Origin: Corallococcus carmarthensis | GTDB lineage: Bacteria; Myxococcota; Myxococcia; Myxococcales; Myxococcaceae | DNA: 44,754 nt | Direction: 5' to 3' | NCBI RefSeq assembly: GCF_003611695.1 | Contig: NZ_RAWE01000064.1 | Span: 1-44,754, forward strand | Shown: one piece after another, positions 24,016 to 33,109 of the stretch | Numbering within the stretch: the stretch's first letter is position 1 | Layout of the letters: every line of letters starts with the position of its first letter | Notes under the pieces: generated by a model | Told to the model about the DNA's origin: nothing | Database searches by the model: none | The model's input: only the letters and a program-made list of their open reading frames with translations | Translations under genes and position numbers: made by a program

Positions 24016-25695
24016 TCAGCTCTTCGTCAGCGGGCGATACCGGATCCGGTGCGGCTCCAGCGCGTCCGGGCCCAGGCGCTTCTTCTTGTCCGCCTCGTAG
24101 TCCTCGAAGTTGCCCTCGAAGAAGAACGCCTTGCTGTCGCCCTCGAACGCCAGGATGTGCGTGACGATGCGGTCCAGGAACCAGCGGTCGTGGCTGATGA
24201 CCACCGCGCAGCCCGCGAAGCTCAAGAGCGCGTCCTCCAGGCTCCGCAGCGTCTCCACGTCCAGGTCGTTCGTGGGCTCGTCCAGCAGCAGCAGGTTGCC
24301 GCCGGCCTTGAGCATCTTCGCCAGGTGCAGCCGGTTGCGCTCGCCGCCGGACAGGTCCTTCACCCGCTTCTGCTGATCCGTGCCCTTGAACGCGAAGCCC
24401 GACAGGTACGCGCGGCTGGGCACCGTGCCCGCCTTGCCCAGGTCGATGAGGTCCAACCCACCGCTCACCTCCTGGAACACCGTCTGCTCACCGTTCAGCG
24501 CGTCGCGGCTCTGGTCCACGTAGGCCATCACCACCGACTCGCCAATCCGCAGCTCGCCCGCGTCCGCCTTCTCCGTGCCCGTCATCATCCGGAACAGCGT
24601 CGTCTTGCCCGCGCCGTTCGGGCCAATCACACCCACGATGCCGCCCGGCGGCAGCTTGAAGTTCAGCTCGTCGATGAGCAGCCGGTCGCCGTACGCCTTG
24701 CGCAGCCCCTTCGCCTCCACCACCAACCCACCCAGCGGCGGACCCGGCGGAATCATCACCTCGCCCGTCGGCTCGCGCTTCTGCTGCGACTGGTTGAACA
24801 GCTCCTCGTACGCGGCGATGCGCGCCTTGCTCTTCGCCTGACGCGCCTTCGGAGACGCCCGCACCCACTCCAGCTCGCGCTTGAGCGTCTTCTGACGGTG
24901 GCTCTCCGACTTCTCCTCCAGCTCCAGCCGCTTCTGCTTCTGGTCCAGCCAGCTGGAGTAGTTCCCCTTCCAGGGCACCCCCTCGCCGCGGTCCAGCTCC
25001 AGGATCCACTCCGCCACGTTGTCCAGGAAGTACCGGTCGTGCGTGATGCACACGATGGTCCCCGTGTACGCCTTCAACGCCTGCTCCAGCCACGCGACGC
25101 TCTCCGCGTCCAGGTGGTTGGTGGGCTCGTCCAACAGCAGCAGGTCCGGCTTCTCCAGCAGGATGCGGCAGAGCGCCACGCGGCGCTTCTCACCGCCGGA
25201 CAGCTTCGTCACGTCCGCGTCACCCGGGGGCAGCCGCAGGGCGTCCATCGCCATGTCCAGCGTGCGGTCCAGCTCCCAGCCGTTGTTCGCGTCGATGAAG
25301 TCTTGCAGCTTCGCCTGCTCGGCGAGCAGCTTCTCCATCTGCGCGTCGTCCATGGGCTCCGCGAACTTCGCGCTGACCTCGTTGAAGCGGTCCAACGCCT
25401 GGCGGATCTCCTTCAGGCCCAGCTCCACGTTCCCCTTCACGTCCAGGTTCGTGTCGAGCTGCGGCTCCTGCGCCAGGTAGCCCACCTTCACCGTGGGGTC
25501 CGGCTTCGCGATGCCGAAGAACTCCGTGTCCACCCCCGCCATGATGCGCAGGAGCGTGGACTTGCCGGAGCCGTTGGGGCCAATCACGCCAATCTTCGCG
25601 CCCGGGAAGAAGGACAGGTAGATGCCCTTGAGGATGTCCTTGCCGTTCTTGACCTTGCGCAGGTCCTGCATCGTGAAGATGAAATTCTGGGCCAT
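24016..25695 (-). CDS. ettA: Energy-dependent translational throttle protein EttA (ABC-F ATPase)
   Basis: A 559-residue soluble protein with two ABC domains: Walker [10 protein letters not shown] and GPNGAGKTT, signatures [11 protein letters not shown] and [12 protein letters not shown], and Walker [13 protein letters not shown] and [12 protein letters not shown]. Length and the opening [15 protein letters not shown] fit EttA, as does the linker with its arm ([35 protein letters not shown]). EttA binds the ribosomal E site and gates the first peptide bond according to the ATP/ADP ratio. The ATG is preceded by GAGGAGG. It is a single core gene bordering the accessory region, divergent from the ABC exporter. 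Confidence 0.95.
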   Translation of the reverse strand: MAQNFIFTMQDLRKVKNGKDILKGIYLSFFPGAKIGVIGPNGSGKSTLLRIMAGVDTEFFGIAKPDPTVKVGYLAQEPQLDTNLDVKGNVELGLKEIRQALDRFNEVSAKFAEPMDDAQMEKLLAEQAKLQDFIDANNGWELDRTLDMAMDALRLPPGDADVTKLSGGEKRRVALCRILLEKPDLLLLDEPTNHLDAESVAWLEQALKAYTGTIVCITHDRYFLDNVAEWILELDRGEGVPWKGNYSSWLDQKQKRLELEEKSESHRQKTLKRELEWVRASPKARQAKSKARIAAYEELFNQSQQKREPTGEVMIPPGPPLGGLVVEAKGLRKAYGDRLLIDELNFKLPPGGIVGVIGPNGAGKTTLFRMMTGTEKADAGELRIGESVVMAYVDQSRDALNGEQTVFQEVSGGLDLIDLGKAGTVPSRAYLSGFAFKGTDQQKRVKDLSGGERNRLHLAKMLKAGGNLLLLDEPTNDLDVETLRSLEDALLSFAGCAVVISHDRWFLDRIVTHILAFEGDSKAFFFEGNFEDYEADKKKRLGPDALEPHRIRYRPLTKS

Positions 25696-25879
25696 GGCGG
25701 CCTCCTCGGGATTCGCTGAAACGTAAGCGGTGCCAGCGGATAGCAGGGAGCCCCATCCGGCTCAAGGCGCCTGCACCGGCCCCGTGTCCGGTTGGACGGG
25801 GCGCGTCACGCGGCCAGGAGCGAAAACGCCTGCTCGCTGGCCAGCGAACCCAATTCGAAGGTGTTAGAGGAAGCGCCCC

Positions 25880-26821
25880 ATGTCCGAGCCCACGACCCCC
25901 GCCCTGGAGCTGAAGGGCCTCTCCAAGGCCTACGGAAAGTTCACTGCCCTCCACGCCGTGGACCTCACCATCCGCCCCGGTGAAATCTTCGCCCTCCTGG
26001 GCCCCAACGGCGCCGGAAAGACAACCCTCATCGGCAGTGTGTGCGGCCTGGTGAAGAAGTCCGCCGGCACCATGAAGGTCTTCGGCAAGGACCTGGACGT
26101 GGACCCCACCGGGCCCCGCTACCAGGTGGGCCTCGTCCCGCAGGAGATCAACTTCGACCCGTTCTTCTCCGTCGCGGAGTCCCTGCGCATCCAGCAGGGC
26201 TACTACGGCCAGCCCCGCGACGACGCGCGCATCGACGAAGTCCTCACCGCCCTCAACCTCCAGGCCAAGAAGGACTCGCTCACGCGCGCCCTGTCCGGCG
26301 GCATGAAGCGCCGGCTGCTCATCGCCAAGGCGCTGGTGCACAGGCCGAAGCTGGTGTTCCTGGACGAGCCCACCGCGGGCGTGGACGTGGAGCTGCGCCG
26401 CGACCTGTGGACGTACGTGAAGAAGATCGCCAGCGAGGGCACCACCATCGTCCTCACCACCCACTACCTGGAGGAGGCGGAGGAGCTGGCGGACCGCGTG
26501 GGCATCATCAACGAGGGCAAGCTCCTCATGACCGAGGACAAGGCCGCGCTGCTGCGCCGCTTCGGTGAGAAGCGCCTGGTCGTCACCTTCTCCGAACCGC
26601 AGGCCGCCATGCCCGCCGCGGGCGCGCGCTTCGCCGCGAGCCTGTCCGCCGACGGCCGCACGCTCACCTACGTGGAGCGCGACAACTGCGCCCCCTCCGG
26701 CGAGCTGCTCCGCTCGCTCTACGCCGACGGGCTGCCCATCTCCGAGGTGGAGACGCGGCGGTCGCGCCTGGAAGACGTGCTCATCGAAATCCTCCGCGGC
26801 CGCCCCTCGCAGGCCGCCTGA
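25880..26821 (+). CDS. ABC transporter ATP-binding subunit (ABC-2 / YadG-like)
   Basis: A 313-residue ATPase with Walker [13 protein letters not shown]-loop GLVPQEINFD, signature LSGGMKRRLLIAKAL, Walker B KLVFLDEPTAGVD and H-loop VLTTHYLEEAEELAD. A C-terminal extension of about 80 residues is common in ABC-2 exporters. It begins at ATG 25880 after GAGGAAG. The permease gene follows 29 bp later, so the pair should form a two-gene exporter for lipids, polysaccharide or drugs; the substrate is not deducible. Confidence 0.92.
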   Translation: MSEPTTPALELKGLSKAYGKFTALHAVDLTIRPGEIFALLGPNGAGKTTLIGSVCGLVKKSAGTMKVFGKDLDVDPTGPRYQVGLVPQEINFDPFFSVAESLRIQQGYYGQPRDDARIDEVLTALNLQAKKDSLTRALSGGMKRRLLIAKALVHRPKLVFLDEPTAGVDVELRRDLWTYVKKIASEGTTIVLTTHYLEEAEELADRVGIINEGKLLMTEDKAALLRRFGEKRLVVTFSEPQAAMPAAGARFAASLSADGRTLTYVERDNCAPSGELLRSLYADGLPISEVETRRSRLEDVLIEILRGRPSQAA

Positions 26822-26850
26822 ACCCCGCTCGCTCCTTCGAAAAACACCCC

Positions 26851-27612
26851 ATGAACGTCCTCGGGATGCAGACGCTGTTCGCGAAGGAGGTCCGGCGCTT
26901 CATGCGCGTGCCGGGCCAGACCGTCCTGTCGCCTCTCATCAGCACCACGCTGTACTTCATCGTCTTCGGCTACTCGATTTCCGGCCGCGTCCACGAGGTG
27001 GAGGGCCACCCGTACCTGCACTTCATCGTGCCGGGCCTCGTGTTCCTGGGCATCGCCAACAACGCGTTCCTCAACAGCTCCTCGTCGCTGTTCATCACCA
27101 AGATCCAGGGCACGGTGGTGGACCTGCTGGTGGCGCCGCTGGGGCCCGGTGAATTGATGGTGGGCTTCATTGGCGGCGCCATGGTGCGCGGCCTGGTGGT
27201 GGGCCTGCTCACGTGGATTGTGGCGGCGGTGTTCTCCGGCTTCAGCCTGGAGCACCCGCTGGCGACGCTCTACTTCCTCATGCTGTCCAGCTACGTGTTC
27301 AGCGTGCTGGGCATGCTCGCCGCCGTGTGGGCGGAGAAGTTCGAGCAGATCAACTTCTTCCCCACCTTCGTGATGCTGCCGCTCACGTTCCTGGGCGGCG
27401 TCTTCTATTCGGTGCGCGAGCTGCCCTCACCGTGGAACCACATCAGCCTGTTCAACCCCATGGTCTACATGGTGGAGGGGCTGCGCTACGGCATGCTGGG
27501 CAGCAGCCTGTTCTCACCGCTCGTGGGCGGCGCCATCCTCGCGCTCACCGCCGCGGTCGCCACCGGCGTCACGTACGCGGTGCTGCGCTCCGGCTACAAG
27601 ATGAAGGCCTAG
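26851..27612 (+). CDS. ABC-2 type transporter permease (YadH-like)
   Basis: A 253-residue protein with a short cytoplasmic N-terminus (LFAKEVRRFMRVPGQTVLSP) and about six hydrophobic segments. The ABC-2 hallmark is visible before the last helices (LGGVFYSVRELPSPWNHISL, followed by FNPMVYMVEGLRYGMLG). It pairs with the preceding ATPase. The ribosome binding site is weak, so translation may depend on coupling. A hairpin follows at 27622. Confidence 0.92.
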   Translation: MNVLGMQTLFAKEVRRFMRVPGQTVLSPLISTTLYFIVFGYSISGRVHEVEGHPYLHFIVPGLVFLGIANNAFLNSSSSLFITKIQGTVVDLLVAPLGPGELMVGFIGGAMVRGLVVGLLTWIVAAVFSGFSLEHPLATLYFLMLSSYVFSVLGMLAAVWAEKFEQINFFPTFVMLPLTFLGGVFYSVRELPSPWNHISLFNPMVYMVEGLRYGMLGSSLFSPLVGGAILALTAAVATGVTYAVLRSGYKMKA

Positions 27613-27621
27613 GCGTCAGTA

Positions 27622-27656
27622 GCCCGCCTGCCTCCTTCACAGGTAGGAAGGCGGGC
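27622..27656 (+). terminator. Probable terminator hairpin after the ABC permease
   Basis: GCCCGCCT (27622-27629) pairs with AGGCGGGC (27649-27656), and an inner CCT/AGG adds three pairs after a mismatch. It lies 9 nt after the permease stop. No T-run follows. Confidence 0.5.
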
Positions 27657-27742
27657 CCCTCCCTGCTGGACAGAACCCCGGTCTTTTTGGAGGTCGGCTG
27701 TTTCCCGCCCGGTGAGAAAGCGCGGTATCCTCCCGGACACCC

Positions 27743-29365
27743 ATGGCGGTCGGTTTCGGGAAATACGAGCTGCTTCGAAAAATCGCGTCGGGCGGAATGG
27801 GACAGGTGTTCCTCGCCCGGGAGCACGGGACGGGCTTCGAGCGGCTGGTCGTCCTCAAGCTCATCTTGCCGCACCTCGCCGAGGACGAAGAGTTCCTGGA
27901 GATGTTCCTGGACGAGGCGCGGCTGGTGGCGCGGCTCTCCCACCCGAACCTCATCACCATCCTGGACCTCTCCGAGATTGAGGGCCGGCACTGCCTGGCC
28001 ATGGAGTACGTGCAGGGCGAGGACGTGCGGCGCCTGGACCGCTTCGCACGCAAGCAGGAGCGCCCGCTGCCGGTGGGACTGGTGGTGCGCATCATCGCGG
28101 ACGCGGCGGCGGGGTTGTCCTATGCGCACGGCGCGCGTGACGGGCACGGCCAGCCGCTGATGCTGGTGCACCGGGACGTGTCGCCGCAGAACGTGCTCGT
28201 CGGGTTCGACGGCGGCGTGAAGGTCATCGACTTCGGCGTGGCGAAGGCGGCCACCAGCGGGCAGCAGACGGCGACGGGCGTGCTCAAGGGCAAGTACCCG
28301 TACATGTCGCCGGAGCAGGCCAACGGGATGGCGGTGGACGGCCGGAGCGACCAGTTCGCGCTGGGCGTCGTGATGTGGGAGCTGCTCACGGGCAAGCGCC
28401 TCTTCAAGGGCGACACGGACCTGATGACGCTGCGGCTGGTGCGCGACTGCCAGGTGCCGCCGCCGTCGCAGCTCAACCCCAAGCTGCCGCCGGGCCTGGA
28501 CGAGGTGGTGCTCAAGGCGCTCGCGCCCACGCCGGAGGGCCGCTATCCGGACTGCGCCGCGTTCCGGTTGGCGCTGGAGGACTGGGCGCTCAACCTGCGG
28601 CTGCCCTCCAGCAGCGCGCACCTGGCCGCGTACCTGCGGGAGCTGTACGCGGACCGCATCGCCACGGAAGCGGATCCGACGAAACTGGATCAGCTGGCGG
28701 AGGACGTGGACCTGGATTCGCAGTCCAACTCCTCGCGCGACGGGATGCCCACGTCGGGTGCGCGGGGGCAGGCCGGGTCGCGCGCGTCGAAGCTGGTGGG
28801 GCCCCCGTCCCGTCCGCCCACGCGCGTGGGGCCGGAGAAGACGCGGAACACCGCGGCGCTGGCGCCGGTACCTCCGAAGCGCCGTGCGTGGCTGCCCTTC
28901 GTGGTGGGTGGCGCGGCGCTGGTGATGGGCGGCGCGGCCGTGGTGCTGGTGCGCGGTGGCTCCGAGGCGGTGACGCCGCCCGTGGCCGTGGCCACGCGGC
29001 CCCCGGATGAGGTGCAGGGCCGCACGCCGGAGACGGCTTCGCGTCCCACTCCGACGGAGCCGCCCGCGCAGAACGCCGTGCCCCAGCCGGTGCGGCTGAT
29101 GGTGACGAGCGAGCCGCCCGGCGCCACCGTGCAGGTGGCGGGCGAGGAGCGCGGCACCACGCCCGTGGCCGTGCCGCTGATGCCCGGGGAGCCGTCGGTG
29201 GCGGTGACGCTCGCGCTCAACGGCTATGAGCCGGTGACGCGGCAGGTGTCCGCGGCGGACGCGCCCGGGGTGGCCGTGGCGCTCCAGAAGCGGGCGGCAC
29301 GGCCGGCGACCCCGCCGAAGAAGCCGCCGTCCGGGTCGTCGCTGGGCATCAAGACGGGGCGCTGA
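27743..29365 (+). CDS. Membrane-anchored Ser/Thr protein kinase with PEGA domain
   Basis: A 540-residue protein. The kinase domain (about 7-285) is complete: glycine loop ASGGMGQV, K39 in VVLKLI, E58 in the helix C, HRDVSPQN with D145 and N150, DFG at 163-165, and activation segment to GKYPYMSPEQA. A disordered P/S/R-rich linker leads to a single transmembrane helix (about 383-403), then a periplasmic Thr/Pro-rich stretch and a PEGA domain (about 452-515, SEPPGATVQV...GYEPVTRQV) that probably binds surface structures. This HRDVSPQN form with a PEGA tail is common in myxobacterial kinases. No clear ribosome binding site precedes ATG 27743. No substrate gene is adjacent. Confidence 0.93.
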   Translation: MAVGFGKYELLRKIASGGMGQVFLAREHGTGFERLVVLKLILPHLAEDEEFLEMFLDEARLVARLSHPNLITILDLSEIEGRHCLAMEYVQGEDVRRLDRFARKQERPLPVGLVVRIIADAAAGLSYAHGARDGHGQPLMLVHRDVSPQNVLVGFDGGVKVIDFGVAKAATSGQQTATGVLKGKYPYMSPEQANGMAVDGRSDQFALGVVMWELLTGKRLFKGDTDLMTLRLVRDCQVPPPSQLNPKLPPGLDEVVLKALAPTPEGRYPDCAAFRLALEDWALNLRLPSSSAHLAAYLRELYADRIATEADPTKLDQLAEDVDLDSQSNSSRDGMPTSGARGQAGSRASKLVGPPSRPPTRVGPEKTRNTAALAPVPPKRRAWLPFVVGGAALVMGGAAVVLVRGGSEAVTPPVAVATRPPDEVQGRTPETASRPTPTEPPAQNAVPQPVRLMVTSEPPGATVQVAGEERGTTPVAVPLMPGEPSVAVTLALNGYEPVTRQVSAADAPGVAVALQKRAARPATPPKKPPSGSSLGIKTGR

Positions 29366-29382
29366 GGCGCCTCTCCGTGCCG

Positions 29383-29470
29383 CCGGTCCGGCGGACCGGT
29401 GGCGATGGGGTTGAGCAGGCCTGTGGACTTCGCCTGACGCGGTCCCGACCTGTCCGGCTGCCGGACAGGT
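29383..29470. terminator. Two hairpins in the convergent gap between kinase and VOC gene
   Basis: CCGGTCC-GGC-GGACCGG (29383-29399, 7-bp stem) and ACCTGTCCGG-CTG-CCGGACAGGT (29448-29470, perfect 10-bp stem) lie between converging stops at 29365 and 29534. The second is the stronger terminator candidate and could serve both strands. Confidence 0.55.
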
Positions 29471-29533
29471 TCGTGCGGTGCGCCGCTGACGGAGAGCCCC
29501 TCGGACGGGGCCTGTCCGCCCCCTGAAGCAACT

Positions 29534-29953
29534 TCAGGAGCGCCGCGCGCGCGACTCCGCCGACACCACGACGACGTAGCCGTCCGGGTCCTTCGCCCAG
29601 AACTCCCAGCGGCGCGAGTTCGGGTTCACGTGCGGCGCCTCCACGAACTCCACCTTCAGCGCCTGCGCCGCCTCCACGCACGCGTCGAAGTCCGTGGTCT
29701 CGAACCACAGCAGCACGCCATGGCCCCGCGGCGCCGAGTCCGGTCCCATCAGGTTCGGGTGCTCCTCCAGGTCCCACGCGTGGAGCTGGAGCACGAGCTC
29801 GCCGTTGTTCAACAGCATCTCGTACTCAGGCCCGCCGTGCCCGCTCTCGCAGCCGAGCACCGCCTGGTACCACCGGCTGCTCGCTTCGACGTCGCGCACC
29901 GCGATGAGGGGCTGCGCCCGGACGTGGCCTGTGCGGCGGGGCTTGCTCGGCAT
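29534..29953 (-). CDS. VOC (glyoxalase/bleomycin-resistance) family protein
   Basis: A 139-residue protein with the paired beta-alpha-beta-beta-beta VOC fold. The first half is PLIAVRDVEASSRWYQAVLG followed by YEMLLNNGELVLQLHAW; the second half is GVLLWFETTDFDACVEAA followed by RRWEFWAKDPDGYVVVVSAE. Possible metal ligands are H58 and the Glu of the last strand. Members include glyoxalases, dioxygenases and drug-binding proteins; the activity here is unknown. It starts 1.5 kb from the M20 peptidase start and 67 bp after that gene's stop, on the same strand. Confidence 0.88.
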   Translation of the reverse strand: MPSKPRRTGHVRAQPLIAVRDVEASSRWYQAVLGCESGHGGPEYEMLLNNGELVLQLHAWDLEEHPNLMGPDSAPRGHGVLLWFETTDFDACVEAAQALKVEFVEAPHVNPNSRRWEFWAKDPDGYVVVVSAESRARRS

Positions 29954-30020
29954 GGGACGCTCCGGGAGCCAGGCTCGGAGAAAGGCGGGGCCTCAGCGGC
30001 CCCGTCCTTTCGGTGAGGCA

Positions 30021-31451
30021 CTACCGCTTGAAGTGATCCGCGACGACGCTCGCCACGGCGGCGGTGAGCTTCTTGCCCGTGGGGATGTGCAGGAACTCGT
30101 TGGGCCCGTGCGCGTTGCTGCCCGGCCCCAGCAGGCCGGTGATGAGGAACTGCGCCTCCGGGAAGCGCTCACCCAGCATGCCCATGAATGGGATGGTGCC
30201 ACCCTCGCCCATCGCCATCGCGGGGTTGCCGAAGCAGGACTTGGACGCGGACTCCACCGCGCGCGACAGCCAGCCGGCCAGCGGCGGCGCGTCCCAGCCC
30301 ACCGACGCCTTGTCCCCGTCGAACGTCACCTTCGCGCCGTACGGCGGATCCTTCTCCAGCGTCTCCTTCAACGCCTTCGCGGCCGCCTTGGGGTCCACGC
30401 GCGGCGGGATGCGCATGGACAGCTTCCACGTCGTGAAGGGGCGCAGCACGTTGCCCGCGCTCGCCAGCCCCGGCACGCCGTCCACGGCCGTCAACGCCAG
30501 CGCCGGACGCCAGGTGCGGTTGAGCACCAGCTCCGCGCCGTCCGTCGTCACCGGGTTCGCGCCCTCCACCCAGGGGAACTTCGTGTACAGCTCGTCGCCC
30601 AGCGTCTGGGCCGCGGCCTTCGCCTGCTCGCGCCGGCCCTCCGGAATCTCCGTGTGCAGCGCCTGGACCTTGATGTGGCCCGTGGCCTCATCCTCCACGC
30701 GCGACAGGAGCATCCGCATGATGCGCATGGAAGACGCCACCACGCCCGTCGCGTCGCCGGAGTGCACGCCCTCCGTGAGGATGTCCACGCGCAGGTTGCC
30801 GGCCACCATGCCGCGCAGGCTGGTGGTCATCCAGAGCTGGTCGTAGTTCGCGCAGCCCGAGTCCAGGCACACCACCAGCGACGGCTTGCCGATGCGCGGC
30901 GCCAGCGCCTCGATGTACGCGGGCAGGTCGTAGCTGCCGCTCTCCTCGCACGCCTCGATGATGATGGCGCACCGGGCGTGCGGCACGCCCTGCTCCTTGA
31001 GCAACCGCAGCGCGGACAGCGACGCGAACGCGGAGTAGCCGTCATCCGCGCCGCCGCGGCCGAAGAGCTTGTCGCCCTCGCGCACGGGGGTCCACGGCGT
31101 CAGGCCCTCGCGCCAGCCGGTCATCTCCGGCTGCTTGTCCAGGTGCCCGTACAAGAGCACGGTGTCCTCACCGCGCGTGCCCGGCACCTCCATGTAGATG
31201 ACCGGCGTGCGCTCCTTGCCGTCCGCCGTCTTCAGCCGCACCACCTCCACCGTCAGCCCCGGCAGGTGCGCGGTCTGCGCGCGGCACCAGTCGGAGATGA
31301 GCTGCACGGCCTGCTCCATGTGGCCGGTCTTCACCCAGTCCGGATCGAACGCGGGCGACTTGTTGGGGATGCGGATGTAGCGCTCCAGCGCCGGGAGGAT
31401 TTCCTGCTCCCAGATGCGCTCGGACGAGGCGAGGGCTTGGTCGACGTTCAT
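30021..31451 (-). CDS. M20 family metallopeptidase (dipeptidase/carboxypeptidase-like)
   Basis: A 476-residue zinc peptidase. Metal-binding blocks are YGHLDKQPEM (H103, D105), GRGGADDGYS (D136/D137) and IEACEESGS (E169/E170), followed by the dimerisation insert (residues about 215-345) and the C-terminal GPGSNAHGPNEFLHI with the last histidine ligands. Such enzymes remove the C-terminal residue from di- or oligopeptides in the cytoplasm; no signal peptide is present. ATG 31451 was chosen because the frame upstream is not conserved in character. The 1.4-kb gene has an open antisense frame of 1168 codons, which is a shadow. Confidence 0.93.
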   Translation of the reverse strand: MNVDQALASSERIWEQEILPALERYIRIPNKSPAFDPDWVKTGHMEQAVQLISDWCRAQTAHLPGLTVEVVRLKTADGKERTPVIYMEVPGTRGEDTVLLYGHLDKQPEMTGWREGLTPWTPVREGDKLFGRGGADDGYSAFASLSALRLLKEQGVPHARCAIIIEACEESGSYDLPAYIEALAPRIGKPSLVVCLDSGCANYDQLWMTTSLRGMVAGNLRVDILTEGVHSGDATGVVASSMRIMRMLLSRVEDEATGHIKVQALHTEIPEGRREQAKAAAQTLGDELYTKFPWVEGANPVTTDGAELVLNRTWRPALALTAVDGVPGLASAGNVLRPFTTWKLSMRIPPRVDPKAAAKALKETLEKDPPYGAKVTFDGDKASVGWDAPPLAGWLSRAVESASKSCFGNPAMAMGEGGTIPFMGMLGERFPEAQFLITGLLGPGSNAHGPNEFLHIPTGKKLTAAVASVVADHFKR

Positions 31452-31604
31452 GGCGGCGACATGCTGCCCAGCCCGGCGCCCTCTGTCGATGGAAAGCCCC
31501 ACCTCCCGAGGGCCGGGACACCCCGTCCCGGGCCTCCCCGGCCGCCCGGCGCGCGGCCTGCCGTCCTGCGTCAGGCCGCGTGCGGGTCCGGTTTCACGCG
31601 GGGT

Positions 31605-32882
31605 TCAGGGCTGGATTTCGCGGACGCTCAGCCACTTGAAGTCCACGTCCGTCGCGTTGTCCCAGCGGAACACCGCGATGGGGCCGCCCCAGGTGATGGG
31701 CGCGGCCGGCACGGCGCCGCCGCAGTGCTGGGCGTCGCCGCCCCACTTGCCCGCGTCCGTGTAGTCGTAGGCCTTCTTCCACGTCACCTTGTCCGCGTTC
31801 TCGTTGACGTACAGCTCCAGCTTCACGGCCGTCTGGCCGCTGACGGTGACGTTGCGCATGACGGCCTTGAAGCCCACCCAGCGGCCCTTGAGCGCGGAGG
31901 TGGCCGTGACGTAGGGCGTCTGCTCGTAGGAGACGTGCCAGGTCTCCTTCTCCCAGCGCGCGCGGCCGTCGTAGTGCAGGCCGGCCTTGTAGCTGCTGCC
32001 CTCGCAGCCGGAGTGGTCGTCGTTGTGCTTCCCGCCGCGCGCGTACCAGGCGAAGTTGTCCTTCACGTCACCCACCGCGTTGACCTTCACGAAGCCGGTC
32101 ATCTCGATGTTCTTCCAGTCGTTGGCCGCCTGCATGTAGCCGCGGCTCGCGAGCACGTCCCGGTCGTAGGTGGGAATCTTCCGGTCGTCGTAGCCCGTGG
32201 ACGTGAAGACGCTCATCCGCACCGCCGAGTCCTTCATCTTCCAGGAGCCGTCGCTGTTGCGGGTGATGGGGTTCTGCGGGTCGAAGCGCGAGTCCGTCAG
32301 CGCGTTGTCCGCCAGCGTCCACGCCTCGCCCCCGGACTTCGAGGCGTAGAGCTGCGTCACGCCGAAGCGGTCCTTGCCCGCCGTCGGCGTGGCGGTGCCG
32401 GTGATGGCGGCCCACTCCGCGATGCTGGCCCAGGTGTTGACGGAGTTGCCGTTGACGGTGACGCGCACGTAGCGGGCGTTGCGCGCGGTGAAGCTGTAGC
32501 GCTCGAAGTTGGCCGTCGTACCGGACGACTTCGTGGAGACGGCGGTGGACCAGGTGGTGCCGTCCGTGGACGTGGCGAGCACGAACGTGTTCACGCGCGC
32601 GTTGCCCTGGTGCCAGGCGATGTCCACCGCGGACAGCGACTTCACGCTGCCCAGGTCGCCCCGCAGCCACTGCCCCACGCCGTCGCTGGACCAGCGCGTG
32701 GTGAGGTTGCCGTCGATGCTGGCGGACGGCAGGTTGCCGTCGTTCCCACTGGCGGTGACGGCGGTGAAGCCCGACGCGGCGAACGCCGGTGTTGCAACCC
32801 CGAGCAGCAGCAGCGCGCTCGTGGTGGTGACGTGACGCTTCCATCCCCCCCGGGACGACGGCGACGTATGGGATTGGGACAA
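31605..32882 (-). CDS. Secreted protein with F5/8 type C (discoidin) domain
   Basis: A 425-residue exported protein. A signal peptide (basic WKRH, hydrophobic core, AFA cleavage near residue 35) is followed by a discoidin/CBM32-like jelly roll at about 38-160, with NLTTRWSSDG, QWLRGDLGSVKSLSAVDIAW and RYVRVTVNG. Residues about 170-425 form a second beta-rich domain with many W and Y residues and four cysteines. It looks like a carbohydrate-binding or lyase-type sandwich, but I cannot name an enzyme. The start is TTG 32882 with GAGGAAG 5 nt upstream; no ATG or GTG lies in the signal peptide. A role in binding or degrading polysaccharide is inferred. Confidence 0.8.
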   Translation of the reverse strand: MSQSHTSPSSRGGWKRHVTTTSALLLLGVATPAFAASGFTAVTASGNDGNLPSASIDGNLTTRWSSDGVGQWLRGDLGSVKSLSAVDIAWHQGNARVNTFVLATSTDGTTWSTAVSTKSSGTTANFERYSFTARNARYVRVTVNGNSVNTWASIAEWAAITGTATPTAGKDRFGVTQLYASKSGGEAWTLADNALTDSRFDPQNPITRNSDGSWKMKDSAVRMSVFTSTGYDDRKIPTYDRDVLASRGYMQAANDWKNIEMTGFVKVNAVGDVKDNFAWYARGGKHNDDHSGCEGSSYKAGLHYDGRARWEKETWHVSYEQTPYVTATSALKGRWVGFKAVMRNVTVSGQTAVKLELYVNENADKVTWKKAYDYTDAGKWGGDAQHCGGAVPAAPITWGGPIAVFRWDNATDVDFKWLSVREIQP

Positions 32883-32995
32883 GGTGCTTCCTCAGCGACA
32901 GGGCCGCGAGCCAGAGGAGATGACGGCTCACGGCACGTGGACCTGCTGGCGGCCGAGTACCGGCCCGCCCGCGAGGGCATTCCCTGTCGTTGCAT

Positions 32996-33063
32996 GTTTC
33001 ACGGACGGAGAAACGCGGCGGCCCGCCTCCCCTACTTCCGGGGTGACGGGCCGCGCGTGAAAC
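32996..33063 (-). terminator. Long nested inverted repeat downstream of treZ
   Basis: GTTTCACG (32996-33003) pairs with CGTGAAAC (33056-33063), GCGGCCCG (33018-33025) with CGGGCCGC (33047-33054), and CCCC (33029-33032) with GGGG (33040-33043). Together they form a 68-nt imperfect cruciform 46 nt past the treZ stop. It is probably a terminator; a small structured RNA is the alternative. Confidence 0.5.
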
Positions 33064-33109
33064 AGTGTCTGCCTTTGCGTGCGAGATTGGGACTCGCCGT
33101 CTGGAATGA

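Noticed and set aside
24049..25719. A 556-codon plus-strand frame opposite ettA
   Set aside because: Leu/Arg/His-rich shadow of a clearly recognised ABC-F gene.
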